This document shows, one piece after another, positions 1 through 7,405 of a stretch of DNA of 17,818 nt. The position numbers and the translations under genes were made by a program. The stretch spans positions 1 to 17,818 of the forward strand of contig CAJUKX010000041.1 of NCBI GenBank assembly GCA_910586975.1. The letters run 5' to 3'. This DNA is from an uncultured Muribaculaceae bacterium. GTDB lineage: Bacteria; Bacteroidota; Bacteroidia; Bacteroidales; Muribaculaceae. A model generated the notes under the pieces. It had not been told where the DNA came from, ran no database searches, and was given only the letters and a program-made list of their open reading frames with translations. Every line of letters begins with the position of its first letter. Within the stretch, counting starts at the first letter, position 1.

Positions 1-50
1 AAATGACAATCCTTCTCAAATCCTGCGACAAATAAATTTAAACAGTTTCT
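1..50 (-). repeat. Partial copy of the MITE-like palindromic element (end at base 50)
   Basis: These 50 bases are an exact reverse complement (50/50) of 13813-13862, the left half of the 165-bp palindromic element near 13.9 kb. The outer terminus, AGAAACTG read on the minus strand, lies at base 50. The rest of this copy would lie to the left of the window. The identity stops sharply at base 51, which fits an element boundary. No gene is visible in bases 1-131. Confidence 0.8.
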
Positions 51-78
51 AAGAGTGAGGATTCATGGGATATTTTTG

Positions 79-127
79 GCAGTTGGTTTAAAATTGATGT
101 TAATCGCCGAGTTTTTCACTAATTTTG
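79..127 (+). promoter_or_regulatory. Promoter of the sensor kinase gene with one LytTR-type half-site
   Basis: TAATTTTG at 120-127 matches the Bacteroidetes -7 consensus TAnnTTTG. The -33 region is weak (ATTG at 93-96). The box ends only four bases before the ATG at 132, so transcription should start at or within a few bases of the start codon and the mRNA would be leaderless or nearly so. GCAGTTGGT at 79-87 is the same 9-mer found upstream of the efflux operon (1961-1969). It fits the LytTR half-site pattern in 8 of 9 positions, which hints at autoregulation. Confidence 0.55.
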
Positions 128-131
128 CAAT

Positions 132-1223
132 ATGAAAACCAATCCCCGCACTCGCCGTCTTGAATCACTGATTTACGTAGGTATATGGACGGTAGGAATG
201 GCACTGTTCATTCTCGAAAACATACGTATTCGCAGCTACTCGGGCGAGCCCTTGTTTGATACCGGCTCTGTCGTGCGCATGATTGCGCGCTTGTCGCCGT
301 TTCTGCTGTTGTTTGTTGTCAACAATTATGCGCTTGTGCCACGGCTGCTGTTCCGCAACCGCCTCGGCCGCTATCTTATCGCTGCTTGCGTACTGCTGGG
401 CGCTGTATGGATGCTGCAATACGCATTCTTCTCGGTGGAGATGGCCAAGGTAATCCCTGCGCCCGAGCCGCTGCATCCGGGGCCGCGTCCGCTGTTGCCC
501 ATGCCTTTATTTATAGATCTTATGTTAGACTTGCTGCTGCTGGGCATCAATCTGGTTATAGCACTCATATTTCAGCGCATTGACGATACTCTTGAGCGTG
601 AATCGCTGCTTAAAGCCAACGCCGAGAACCAACTCACCTACCTCAAGGCTCAGATAAATCCTCATTTCTATCTCAACATGCTCAACAATATCCACGGTAT
701 GATAGAGATAAACGCCACGAGTGCCCAGGATATGGTAATGGAGATGTCGCATCTGATGCGCTACATGCTCTACGACAGCTCAGAGCAACGAATTGCCCTG
801 GTGGCCGAAATCGGTTTTCTGCGCAACTACATCAGCCTTATGCGCCGCCGCTATCTTCCCGACAAGGTGCGTATATCCGAACAATTTCCTGCCGATACCG
901 AATGTGCCCGAATCAAGGTGCCTCCGCTGCTTTTTCTTGTATTCATAGAAAATGCGTTCAAACACGGCATAAGCTACAGCGAGGAGTCTTTCATCTCTGT
1001 AAACATCAGCGTTTCCGGCGGCTTCGTTGAATTCAGGTGTCTCAACAGCACCCATTCACACACAGGCCACAGCACACAAGGGGGCCTTGGCCTTGCCAAC
1101 GTGCGCCGTCGTCTTGAGCTGATATACGGCGACCGTTTCAAGCTTGACACCCGCGCGACCAACGATTCATACTTAGCCAACCTCATCATTCCTGCCTATG
1201 ACCCTGCAAACTCTCATAATTGA
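132..1223 (+). CDS. LytS-type sensor histidine kinase (His_kinase family, membrane-bound)
   Basis: Sensor kinase of the two-component pair with the next gene. The 363-residue protein has about four hydrophobic segments (roughly residues 12-29, 51-71, 80-100 and 127-148), a short linker helix, then the His_kinase domain. The H-box is LKAQINPHFYLNMLNNIHG, with His178 as the expected phospho-acceptor. Most relatives read NPHFLFNTLN here, so the Tyr-Leu-Asn-Met variant is slightly divergent. The ATPase part shows the N-box FIENAFKHG (271-279) and a glycine motif GGLGLANVRRRL (317-328). No extracellular sensor domain of note is present, so the signal is probably sensed in or near the membrane. Its 3' end overlaps the regulator gene by 26 bases, which implies co-translation. 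The ATG at 132 is the only good start after the promoter. The ligand is unknown. Confidence 0.92.
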   Translation: MKTNPRTRRLESLIYVGIWTVGMALFILENIRIRSYSGEPLFDTGSVVRMIARLSPFLLLFVVNNYALVPRLLFRNRLGRYLIAACVLLGAVWMLQYAFFSVEMAKVIPAPEPLHPGPRPLLPMPLFIDLMLDLLLLGINLVIALIFQRIDDTLERESLLKANAENQLTYLKAQINPHFYLNMLNNIHGMIEINATSAQDMVMEMSHLMRYMLYDSSEQRIALVAEIGFLRNYISLMRRRYLPDKVRISEQFPADTECARIKVPPLLFLVFIENAFKHGISYSEESFISVNISVSGGFVEFRCLNSTHSHTGHSTQGGLGLANVRRRLELIYGDRFKLDTRATNDSYLANLIIPAYDPANSHN

Positions 1224-1929
1224 CGACGAGCCTATAGCACTCGAAAAACTGCGCAACTATGCGCTCAAAGTACCTTATATTGAGCTAAGGGGCGCATGTT
1301 GTTGTGCGAGCGAAGCCATAAGCATAATGGCCGATACTCATATCGACCTTATATTCACAGATATAGACATGCCCGACCTCAGCGGCATGGAGTTGATGAT
1401 GTCGTTGCCCGATCCTCCTATGGTGGTATTCACCACGGCCTACGCACAGTATGCCGTCGACAGCTACCGTCTGTCGGCCGTCGACTACCTGCTCAAACCT
1501 TACAGCTTTGTTGATTTTCAGCGTGCCGCCGCCCGCGCCCTGCAACGAGCCACCACAAGCAACCCCGAGCCTGAGCGAGCCTCAGACTCACTGTTTGTGA
1601 AAGTAGACTATCGGTATATACGCATTTCCACCGCATCAATCCGCTACATAAAAGGCTACGGCGAGTACTTGCAGATATTTGTCAAAGAATCGTCGTCGCC
1701 ATTGCTCACCCTAAGTTCATTCGCCACAATATCAGATAAGTTACCGTCAAATTTCGTGCAGGTACACCGCTCATATATAGTCAATATGGATTGTGTGGAA
1801 CAGATAATAAGAGGGCGCATTGTCATGGACCCGGATACCTACATTCCGGTTGGCGACAGCTACAAAGCCGCATTAAACAGCTTCCTGCAACACCACTCGG
1901 TCGGGGCTGCAAAGCGTTCAGACAGTTGA
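1198..1929 (+). CDS. LytTR-family response regulator
   Basis: Response regulator of 243 residues. The receiver domain (about 1-120) has the acidic pocket Asp9-Asp10, phospho-acceptor Asp55 in FTDIDMPDLSG, Thr80 and Lys100 in LLKPYSF. The C-terminal LytTR DNA-binding domain spans roughly 133-235, with the typical VQVHRSYIVNMDCV stretch. It overlaps the kinase gene and is followed by the efflux operon after 108 bases. That region carries LytTR-like half-sites and a separate promoter. By family knowledge LytTR domains bind paired 9-bp direct repeats. The inference that it controls the adjacent exporter rests on these sites and on gene order. Confidence 0.93.
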   Translation: MTLQTLIIDDEPIALEKLRNYALKVPYIELRGACCCASEAISIMADTHIDLIFTDIDMPDLSGMELMMSLPDPPMVVFTTAYAQYAVDSYRLSAVDYLLKPYSFVDFQRAAARALQRATTSNPEPERASDSLFVKVDYRYIRISTASIRYIKGYGEYLQIFVKESSSPLLTLSSFATISDKLPSNFVQVHRSYIVNMDCVEQIIRGRIVMDPDTYIPVGDSYKAALNSFLQHHSVGAAKRSDS

Positions 1930-1939
1930 GTTACCACAA

Positions 1940-1969
1940 GCGGTTGGTAGAACGATAAGGGCAGTTGGT
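1940..1969 (+). promoter_or_regulatory. Candidate LytTR operator: two direct 9-bp half-sites spaced 21 bp
   Basis: GCGGTTGGT (1940-1948) and GCAGTTGGT (1961-1969) start exactly 21 bases apart, i.e. 9-bp repeats with a 12-bp spacer. This is the arrangement known for AgrA/AlgR/LytTR sites ([TA][AC][CA]GTTN[AG][TG]). They match the half-site pattern at 7/9 and 8/9 positions. A third, perfect match, ACAGTTGAG, lies at 1922-1930 over the regulator's stop codon. The pair sits directly upstream of the -33 box of the efflux operon, where an activator would be expected. Confidence 0.5.
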
Positions 1970-2000
1970 TGAACTTTTTTGGCCACTGCCCCTTTCTGTT
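1957..2000 (+). terminator. Hairpin between regulator gene and efflux operon
   Basis: GGGCAGT (1959-1965) pairs with ACTGCCC (1985-1991), and the flanking bases extend the stem. It is followed by the T-rich stretch TTTCTGTTTTT. It looks like an intrinsic terminator for the kinase-regulator transcript. Its loop holds the -33 box and its left arm overlaps a LytTR half-site, so the segment has several uses at once. Confidence 0.5.
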
Positions 2001-2010
2001 TTTAAATTTG
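1978..2010 (+). promoter_or_regulatory. Promoter of the efflux operon
   Basis: TTTG at 1978-1981, a 21-base gap, then TAAATTTG at 2003-2010. Both boxes match the Bacteroidetes sigma-70-type consensus at acceptable spacing. The predicted transcript starts about 2015-2018, leaving a 5' leader of around 20 bases before the ATG at 2038. It supports the exporter genes being a transcription unit separate from the two regulators. Confidence 0.65.
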
Positions 2011-2037
2011 CTTCAGAAATTAATTTTAAAGAGTTAT

Positions 2038-3330
2038 ATGAAGCAAATCTTCACAGCAGGCATCATATTAGCAGCCACAGTAACAGCCGCGGCCGATGTC
2101 TGGACTTACGAAAACTGCGTAGACTACGCACGCGCCCACAACATCAACCTGCAGAAGACTCGCCTTGCCGAAACCACCGCCGAGGCCGACCTCGACGAAG
2201 CCAAGGCTCAATGGCAACCTTCGCTTGACTTCGCCACCACGCAGGGGCTGTCCAACTCTCCATGGACCGAGGGTGACAAAAACACTTATAGCAGCTCATA
2301 CGGGCTGAATGCGTCGTGGACTGTATGGAATGGCGGACAGCGCGAGAACACCATTCGCCGCAACCGCCTGCAATCACAAATCAGCCGCCTTAATACCGAT
2401 GATGCCCTGCGCACTCTCGAAACCGACCTGCTGCAAGTGTACCTCAACCTCTTGTACGCACGCGAGTCGGTAGGTATCTACGAGGATGCCCTGCGACTCA
2501 GCACCGCTCAGGCCGATCGTACACAGCAACTGATGGAGGCCGGACGCGCATCAAGCGTTGATTATGCTCAGATGCGCTCGCAGCAAGAGCAGGACAACTA
2601 TGCTTTGGTCAATGCCCGAGGTACATACGACACTCGTCGCATGGAGCTAAAGAAGCTGCTCGAACTAAGCATCGAGGCCGACATAGAACCGGCCGACGTA
2701 GAGTGGACAGCCGAGCAGGTGCTGGCTGCACTCCCTCCAATAGACGAAAGCTATCGCCTGGCACTCTCCACCGACCTGCAATTGCGCAGCCTTGAACTTG
2801 CCGATGAAAGTGCCGGCCTCGACATTGCCATAGCCCGCAGCGGAGCACTGCCGCGCATAGCTCTCACTGCCGGCGTGGGGACGGGTTACAATGCACCGGG
2901 TGGCGCTTTCGGCACATCGCTCAAGCGCAACATCAGCGAGTCGGTAGGACTCACCGTTTCAGTACCCATTTTCGACAACCGCAAAACCAAGTCGGCCGTG
3001 ATACGTGCAGAAGTGCAGCAGCTCAACGCTCAACTCGACATTGACCAACGCAACACCGACCTGGCACAGCTCGTTGAGAACTGGTACATCGACACCCGCT
3101 CGGCTCAATCGCGCTACACTGCCGCCGAGCAGCAGCTCGAATCGGCACAGCTGAGCGAGAAGCTGACTTCAGAGCAGTTCGACCTCGGCTTGGTCAACAC
3201 TGTTGAGCTGCTTACCGCACACAACGACCTGACCAACGCACGCCACTCACTGATACAGGCCAAATACATGGCCATGCTCGGACAAAAAATGATACAATAT
3301 TACCGCACAGCCAAAATATCGCTACAATGA
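2038..3330 (+). CDS. TolC-family outer-membrane efflux protein
   Basis: Outer-membrane channel component of a tripartite exporter, 430 residues. The ATG at 2038 was chosen because it begins a clear signal peptide (MKQIFTAGIILAATVTAAA), with mature protein from DVWTYENCVDYA. That stretch is the typical beginning of Bacteroidetes outer membrane efflux proteins. The upstream in-frame extension lies within the promoter. Two outer-membrane efflux protein repeats rich in long alpha-helices (about 25-210 and 230-425) match the family and length. The stop overlaps the adaptor's ATG (ATGA at 3327-3330), so the genes are translationally coupled. Confidence 0.93.
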   Translation: MKQIFTAGIILAATVTAAADVWTYENCVDYARAHNINLQKTRLAETTAEADLDEAKAQWQPSLDFATTQGLSNSPWTEGDKNTYSSSYGLNASWTVWNGGQRENTIRRNRLQSQISRLNTDDALRTLETDLLQVYLNLLYARESVGIYEDALRLSTAQADRTQQLMEAGRASSVDYAQMRSQQEQDNYALVNARGTYDTRRMELKKLLELSIEADIEPADVEWTAEQVLAALPPIDESYRLALSTDLQLRSLELADESAGLDIAIARSGALPRIALTAGVGTGYNAPGGAFGTSLKRNISESVGLTVSVPIFDNRKTKSAVIRAEVQQLNAQLDIDQRNTDLAQLVENWYIDTRSAQSRYTAAEQQLESAQLSEKLTSEQFDLGLVNTVELLTAHNDLTNARHSLIQAKYMAMLGQKMIQYYRTAKISLQ

Positions 3331-4496
3331 AACACTTAAGCATACTCATCGCCGGCGCTCTGATGCTATGCACCGCCGCCTGCTCCAAGAATGCAGCAGT
3401 CACACTCGAGACCGTAAAGGCCGAGGTAGGTGAACTTTCCGAAACCGTGACAGCTACCGGCACTGTTGAATCCGTCACATCGGTAGATGTAGGTACACAG
3501 GTCACAGGCATAATTGACAAGTTATATGCCGACTACAATACCGTGGTAACCAAGGGCCAGCTGATAGCCGAAATAGAAAAGACTTTGCTCGAAGCCGACC
3601 TCCGCAGTGCCGAGGCAAACGTGCAGTCTGCCAAATACACGTATGAATTCAACCTCACCAACTACAAACGCGACAAGGCTCTGCACGACAAACAACTCAT
3701 AAGCGACTATGAGTTCCAGACATCACAGAAAGAATACGAAGTAAGCAAAGCCACTTACGACAAAGCCGTGGCCGACCGCGTACGCGCAGCCAAAAATCTG
3801 AACTATGCTGAAATCTACTCGCCAATCGACGGCATAGTCATCTCGCGCGAGGTGGAAGTGGGACAGACCGTGGTATCGAGCATGAACGTGGCTAACCTCT
3901 ACACCATAGCCGACCTCGACAACATGCAGGTGATAGGTAATGTGGACGAAGCCGACATAGGCAGCGTGAAACCCGGCCAGCGAGTAACCTTCTCGGTAGA
4001 TGCTTACCCCGATGATATTTTTGAAGGCTCGGTGACGCAGGTGCGCCTCAGCCCCACAACCGAAAGCAACGTGGTAACATACGAGGTGGTGGTAGCGACC
4101 GCTAATCCCGACCACAAACTTATCCCCGGTCTTACAGCCAACCTCACCATTTACGTACTGAGCGAGCAGAACGCCCTGTTGCTGCCGGCCAAGGCTTTTA
4201 CTTTCAGACCGCAGGAATTCCCCGAATCTAAAGATCTGCCACAGCCCGGCGAAGCCATTGACCACTCCACGCTTGCCGCCGACGAAAAGACCGTATGGGT
4301 GGTTGACGGATCGCGCCTTGTATGCACCAAAGTACGCACCGGCACATCCAACGGCTTCATGACAAGAATCCTGAGCGGTCTGCAGGCCGGAGCCACAGTG
4401 GCTACAGACTACAATGAATCAAGCGCACCGGCCAACTCAGAAGAGATGAGCAGCCCCTTCGCACCCAAGCCCCCGCAAGCCAACAAAAAGAAATAA
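3327..4496 (+). CDS. MacA-like periplasmic adaptor (HlyD/RND membrane-fusion family)
   Basis: Adaptor that would link the inner-membrane MacB-type transporter to the TolC-like channel. It has 389 residues. The N-terminal signal ends in CTAAC (Cys19), a possible though non-ideal lipobox, so it may be lipid-anchored. The order of parts is: biotinyl/lipoyl half with VTSVDVGTQVTGIIDKLY (about 50-67), a helical hairpin of about 85-150 rich in Ala, Lys and Glu, the second lipoyl half (YSPIDGIVISREVEVGQTV), a beta-barrel domain, and a C-terminal membrane-proximal domain. The tail is Pro/Lys-rich. It lies between tolC-like and ATPase genes, overlapping the former by four bases. Substrate cannot be read from the sequence; macrolides, peptides or lipids are all handled by relatives. 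Confidence 0.92.
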   Translation: MKHLSILIAGALMLCTAACSKNAAVTLETVKAEVGELSETVTATGTVESVTSVDVGTQVTGIIDKLYADYNTVVTKGQLIAEIEKTLLEADLRSAEANVQSAKYTYEFNLTNYKRDKALHDKQLISDYEFQTSQKEYEVSKATYDKAVADRVRAAKNLNYAEIYSPIDGIVISREVEVGQTVVSSMNVANLYTIADLDNMQVIGNVDEADIGSVKPGQRVTFSVDAYPDDIFEGSVTQVRLSPTTESNVVTYEVVVATANPDHKLIPGLTANLTIYVLSEQNALLLPAKAFTFRPQEFPESKDLPQPGEAIDHSTLAADEKTVWVVDGSRLVCTKVRTGTSNGFMTRILSGLQAGATVATDYNESSAPANSEEMSSPFAPKPPQANKKK

Positions 4497-4505
4497 CAGC
4501 CCGTT

Positions 4506-5255
4506 ATGAGTGAAAAAAAAGAAATAATCCGCGTGGAACGTCTGCGCCGGGAGTTCATGGTGGGTGGCGAGAAAGTCAAAGCCCTGCGAGGCATATCATT
4601 CAGCATCAGCGAGGGCGAATTCGTCACAATCATGGGTACATCCGGCTCGGGCAAGTCAACACTGCTCAACATACTGGGCTGCCTTGACACTCCCAGCTCG
4701 GGAGAATATCTGCTCGACGGCGTTTCAGTGCAGTCAATGAGCAAAAACCGACGGGCCATAACACGCAACCGCAAGATAGGATTCGTGTTTCAGAACTATA
4801 ACCTCCTGCCCAAGACAACGGCCATAGAAAACGTGGAGCTGCCACTGCTCTACAACTCTACCGTTTCGTCAGCCGAGCGCCGCAAGCGTGCAATATCGGC
4901 TCTCGAAGCCGTGGGCTTGCACGAACGCCTTTACCATAAGAGCAACCAGATGTCGGGCGGACAGCAGCAGCGTGTGGCCATAGCTCGCGCTCTTGTCAAC
5001 GATCCGGTTATAATCCTTGCCGATGAGGCCACCGGCAACCTCGACACACGCACATCATTCAGCATTCTCACCCTCTTCCAGGAATTGCACGCTCGCGGAC
5101 GCACAATTATCTTCGTGACACACAACCCGGAACTGGCCGCCTACTCATCGCGCAACATAGTTCTGCGCGACGGCAAGATAATATCCGACACACTCAACCA
5201 ATGTCCATTTTCTGCACGCGAGGCCTTCGAAGCCCTGCCAAACGACAACGACTGA
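4506..5255 (+). CDS. MacB/LolD-type ABC transporter ATP-binding protein
   Basis: Cytoplasmic ATPase of the exporter, 249 residues, encoded apart from its permease. All nucleotide-binding motifs are intact: Walker A GTSGSGKS (44-51), Q-loop Gln96, signature MSGGQ (149-153, Met in place of the usual Leu), Walker B VIILADE (168-174) with catalytic Glu174, and switch His206. It begins nine bases after the adaptor stop and ends one base before the permease ATG. In E. coli MacB the ATPase and permease are fused; split versions such as this are common in Bacteroidetes. Confidence 0.95.
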   Translation: MSEKKEIIRVERLRREFMVGGEKVKALRGISFSISEGEFVTIMGTSGSGKSTLLNILGCLDTPSSGEYLLDGVSVQSMSKNRRAITRNRKIGFVFQNYNLLPKTTAIENVELPLLYNSTVSSAERRKRAISALEAVGLHERLYHKSNQMSGGQQQRVAIARALVNDPVIILADEATGNLDTRTSFSILTLFQELHARGRTIIFVTHNPELAAYSSRNIVLRDGKIISDTLNQCPFSAREAFEALPNDND

Positions 5256-5256
5256 T

Positions 5257-6474
5257 ATGAACATAGCCAATTTACTTAAAATAGCCCTTAAAGCGCTTGT
5301 CAACAACAAGCTGCGATGCTTCCTCACTATGTTGGGCATCATCATAGGCGTGGCATCGGTCATCACAATGTTGGCCATAGGACAAGGCTCCAAGGACAGC
5401 ATCAAGGCCCAGATATCCGAGATGGGGTCCAATATGATAATGATTCACCCCGGCAACATGCAGCGCGGTGGCGTAAGACAGAGCGCCGACGACATGCAGA
5501 CCCTCGAGGTAAGCGACTACGAAGCCCTGCAACAGCTCGACGGTGTGGCCGCCATATCTCCATCTGTCAACACCGGAGGTCAGCTGGTGAACGGCAACAA
5601 CAACTATCCGTCAACCATATACGGTGTAACCCCCGACTTTCTCGAAATACGCAAGTTGAAGGTGGACGAAGGCTCATTATTCACCGAGCACGACATCCAC
5701 ACTGCTGCCAAAGTATGTATCCTCGGCCGCACGGTAGTCGAGAATCTCTTTCCCGACGGTACCGATCCCGTGGGACGCGTGGTTAGATTCGGTTCCATCC
5801 CCCTCACTGTAGTAGGCGTCCTCGAACCTAAGGGTACAAACTCAATGGGCCAGGACCAGGACGACGTGGTAATTGCCCCCTACACCACCGTGATGAAGCG
5901 AATGCTCGCAATCGACTACATACAGGGCATATTTATAAGTGCCGTAGACGAAAATCAAACCGAACAGACAATAGATGCCATAACAGCCACCCTGCGCGAG
6001 CGCCACAAGCTCAAGGATAATGCCGACAACGACTTCGAGATACGTTCTCAGCAAGAACTCAGCGAGATGATGAGCTCGACCAGCGAAATGATGACGGTAC
6101 TCCTTGCTTGCATAGCCGGCATATCGCTGCTTGTGGGCGGCATAGGAATCATGAACATCATGTATGTGTCGGTAACTGAGCGTACGCGCGAGATAGGCCT
6201 GCGCATGTCTATCGGCGCACGTGGCATCGACATTCTCTCTCAATTTCTTATTGAGGCTGTAATCATCAGCGTAACGGGCGGTGTCATCGGCATTCTGCTC
6301 GGGCTGCTTGCATCGTGGCTTGTGACAGCCCTGGCTCATTGGCCGGTATCGGTGCAGATTTACTCGGTAGGGCTCTCGTTTGTGGTATGCACAGTCACAG
6401 GAGTGTTCTTCGGTTGGTATCCTGCCAAGAAAGCCGCCAACCTCGACCCGATAGAGGCTATACGCTACGAATAA
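5257..6474 (+). CDS. MacB/FtsX-type ABC transporter permease
   Basis: Inner-membrane permease of 405 residues with the type VII (mechanotransmission) layout. It has one N-terminal membrane helix (about 20-42), a large periplasmic MacB_PCD-like domain (about 50-245), then three C-terminal helices. These include LLACIAGISLLVGGIGIMNI and the conserved end PAKKAANLDPIEAIRYE. It closes the operon kinase-regulator / tolC-macA-ATPase-permease and is followed within 35 bases by a terminator hairpin. Such transporters usually couple ATP hydrolysis to pulling periplasmic substrate through the TolC channel. Confidence 0.94.
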   Translation: MNIANLLKIALKALVNNKLRCFLTMLGIIIGVASVITMLAIGQGSKDSIKAQISEMGSNMIMIHPGNMQRGGVRQSADDMQTLEVSDYEALQQLDGVAAISPSVNTGGQLVNGNNNYPSTIYGVTPDFLEIRKLKVDEGSLFTEHDIHTAAKVCILGRTVVENLFPDGTDPVGRVVRFGSIPLTVVGVLEPKGTNSMGQDQDDVVIAPYTTVMKRMLAIDYIQGIFISAVDENQTEQTIDAITATLRERHKLKDNADNDFEIRSQQELSEMMSSTSEMMTVLLACIAGISLLVGGIGIMNIMYVSVTERTREIGLRMSIGARGIDILSQFLIEAVIISVTGGVIGILLGLLASWLVTALAHWPVSVQIYSVGLSFVVCTVTGVFFGWYPAKKAANLDPIEAIRYE

Positions 6475-6508
6475 CAGAAATTATAAAGCAATATAGTGGT
6501 ATTGTTGT

Positions 6509-6562
6509 AAACCTCAACTCACTCCGCCTGAAGACTTCCGAGAGTGAGTTGAGGTTTTTTAG
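6509..6562 (+). terminator. Intrinsic terminator, repeat copy 1
   Basis: A 15-bp perfect stem (6509-6523 with 6543-6557) flanks a loop that itself contains the small palindrome GAAGACTTC, and six Ts follow. It ends the efflux operon. It is one of three near-identical hairpins (others at 7354 and 7791). Its right flank TTTTTTAGTTTTTACGT (6555-6571) is also shared with copy 3, where it encodes the end of the small Cys-rich gene. Confidence 0.9.
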
Positions 6563-6580
6563 TTTTTACGTATCGTTTTT

Positions 6581-6901
6581 TTACCAAAGTGCAACCTTCA
6601 TTCCTCCGGCCGACAATTCGGCAGGTATTCCCAAAGCCTTGAAAGCCCTGGCAATAGTGCTGAATGTAAGGTTGCGCCCACTTTCAATCTTAGAGATCTG
6701 TGCACGTTGCACCCCCATCCTTTCACCCAATTCCTCTTGTGTAAGGTCTTGTTGCAAGCGAGCTTGCTTTATAGCCTCACCAATATGATATGCCTTAATT
6801 TCAACTTGAAGGGATTCCTCGTACGCATCACGACGTGGAGTGCCAACTTCCCCTATGTATTTATCTTCAAGTTCTTCAAGTGTTGCGTATTTATTTGCCA
6901 T
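6581..6901 (-). CDS. XRE-family antitoxin (HigA-like)
   Basis: Antitoxin of 106 residues. The N-terminal 40 residues are charged and probably contact the toxin. Residues about 41-93 form a Cro/C1-type helix-turn-helix with TQEELGERMGVQRAQISKIE. It lies four bases downstream of the toxin gene (toxin-first order, as in higBA), so both are made from one message. By family knowledge it would neutralise the toxin and repress the shared promoter. The gene is visibly AT-richer than the flanking operons and sits between repeated terminators, both signs of acquisition. There is no ATG closer to the toxin, so this start is secure. Confidence 0.88.
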   Translation of the reverse strand: MANKYATLEELEDKYIGEVGTPRRDAYEESLQVEIKAYHIGEAIKQARLQQDLTQEELGERMGVQRAQISKIESGRNLTFSTIARAFKALGIPAELSAGGMKVALW

Positions 6902-6905
6902 AATC

Positions 6906-7250
6906 TTAGTTTTTCTTTTCGTTGAAATAATCTTTCATAATCGACTTTGCGTGTTCTATTTCACTTTTGGGAGTCTTTTGCTGTTTCTTCTTGAAACCAT
7001 GAGTGGCTACAACAAGAGTCTCTTCTTCCTTATCCCAGAACGCAAATAGTCGATAGGCTATTCCCATATATTCCGTTCTGAATTCCCAAATGGGAGTGTC
7101 TCCGAGTTTTTTGAATAATCTTACATCTTTGATACCTCCACGAACCTTTCGGATATTATAGAGGACTTTCTCTCTTACGTTGTCAGGTAGGGAGTCAAGA
7201 AACTCTATCGCCTCTGACAGCACTATTAACCGAAAGAATTGTTTATCCAT
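6906..7250 (-). CDS. RelE/HigB-like toxin (phage Gp49-like family)
   Basis: Small basic toxin of 114 residues, of the family annotated as phage-derived Gp49-like/HigB. Relatives cleave mRNA at the ribosome. The region LFKKLGDTPIWEFRTEYMGI followed by YRLFAFWDKEE and VATHGFKKKQQKTP is the conserved core of the family, ending in the long Lys-rich helix. The ATG at 7250 is chosen over an upstream start at 7304, because the -7 box and operator-like palindrome lie between the two. The leader is then about 13 bases. It is intact, and the partner antitoxin follows immediately. Confidence 0.87.
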   Translation of the reverse strand: MDKQFFRLIVLSEAIEFLDSLPDNVREKVLYNIRKVRGGIKDVRLFKKLGDTPIWEFRTEYMGIAYRLFAFWDKEEETLVVATHGFKKKQQKTPKSEIEHAKSIMKDYFNEKKN

Positions 7251-7269
7251 ATCATTTAGAATTACTTTG

Positions 7270-7300
7270 CAAATATAGCAATTCCGTTCCAAATATGGAA
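7270..7300 (-). promoter_or_regulatory. Promoter and candidate operator of the toxin-antitoxin operon
   Basis: Read on the minus strand, TATATTTG (7270-7277) is a perfect -7 box. Immediately upstream, at the -33 position, lies the inverted repeat TTCCAAATATGGAA (7287-7300: arms TTCCA/TGGAA, 4-bp spacer). A palindrome over the -33 region is where an XRE antitoxin would be expected to bind to repress. The -33 sequence itself is poor, which fits a regulated promoter. Confidence 0.5.
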
Positions 7301-7353
7301 ACAATAAGTAAAATATATTTGTTCGGTTTAATTATTTAAACGTAAAAAATAAG

Positions 7354-7405
7354 AAACCTCAACTCACTACACCGGAAGATTTCGGAGAGTGAATTGAGTT
7401 TTTTA
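7354..7405 (+). terminator. Terminator-like hairpin, repeat copy 2
   Basis: The left arm AAACCTCAACTCACT (7354-7368) is identical to the other copies. The loop ACACCGGAAGATTTCGGAG and the right arm (7388-7401) carry a few changes that weaken the stem, and a run of six Ts follows (7399-7404). No gene on the plus strand ends just before it: it separates the toxin-antitoxin unit from the truncated gene, whose reading frame runs out of this hairpin. It is probably a relic or a recombination junction rather than a working terminator. Confidence 0.7.

Noticed and set aside
3723..4265. Minus-strand open frame of 180 codons
   Set aside because: It lies wholly inside the well-supported adaptor gene, has no recognisable domain, and is a shadow of its codon pattern.
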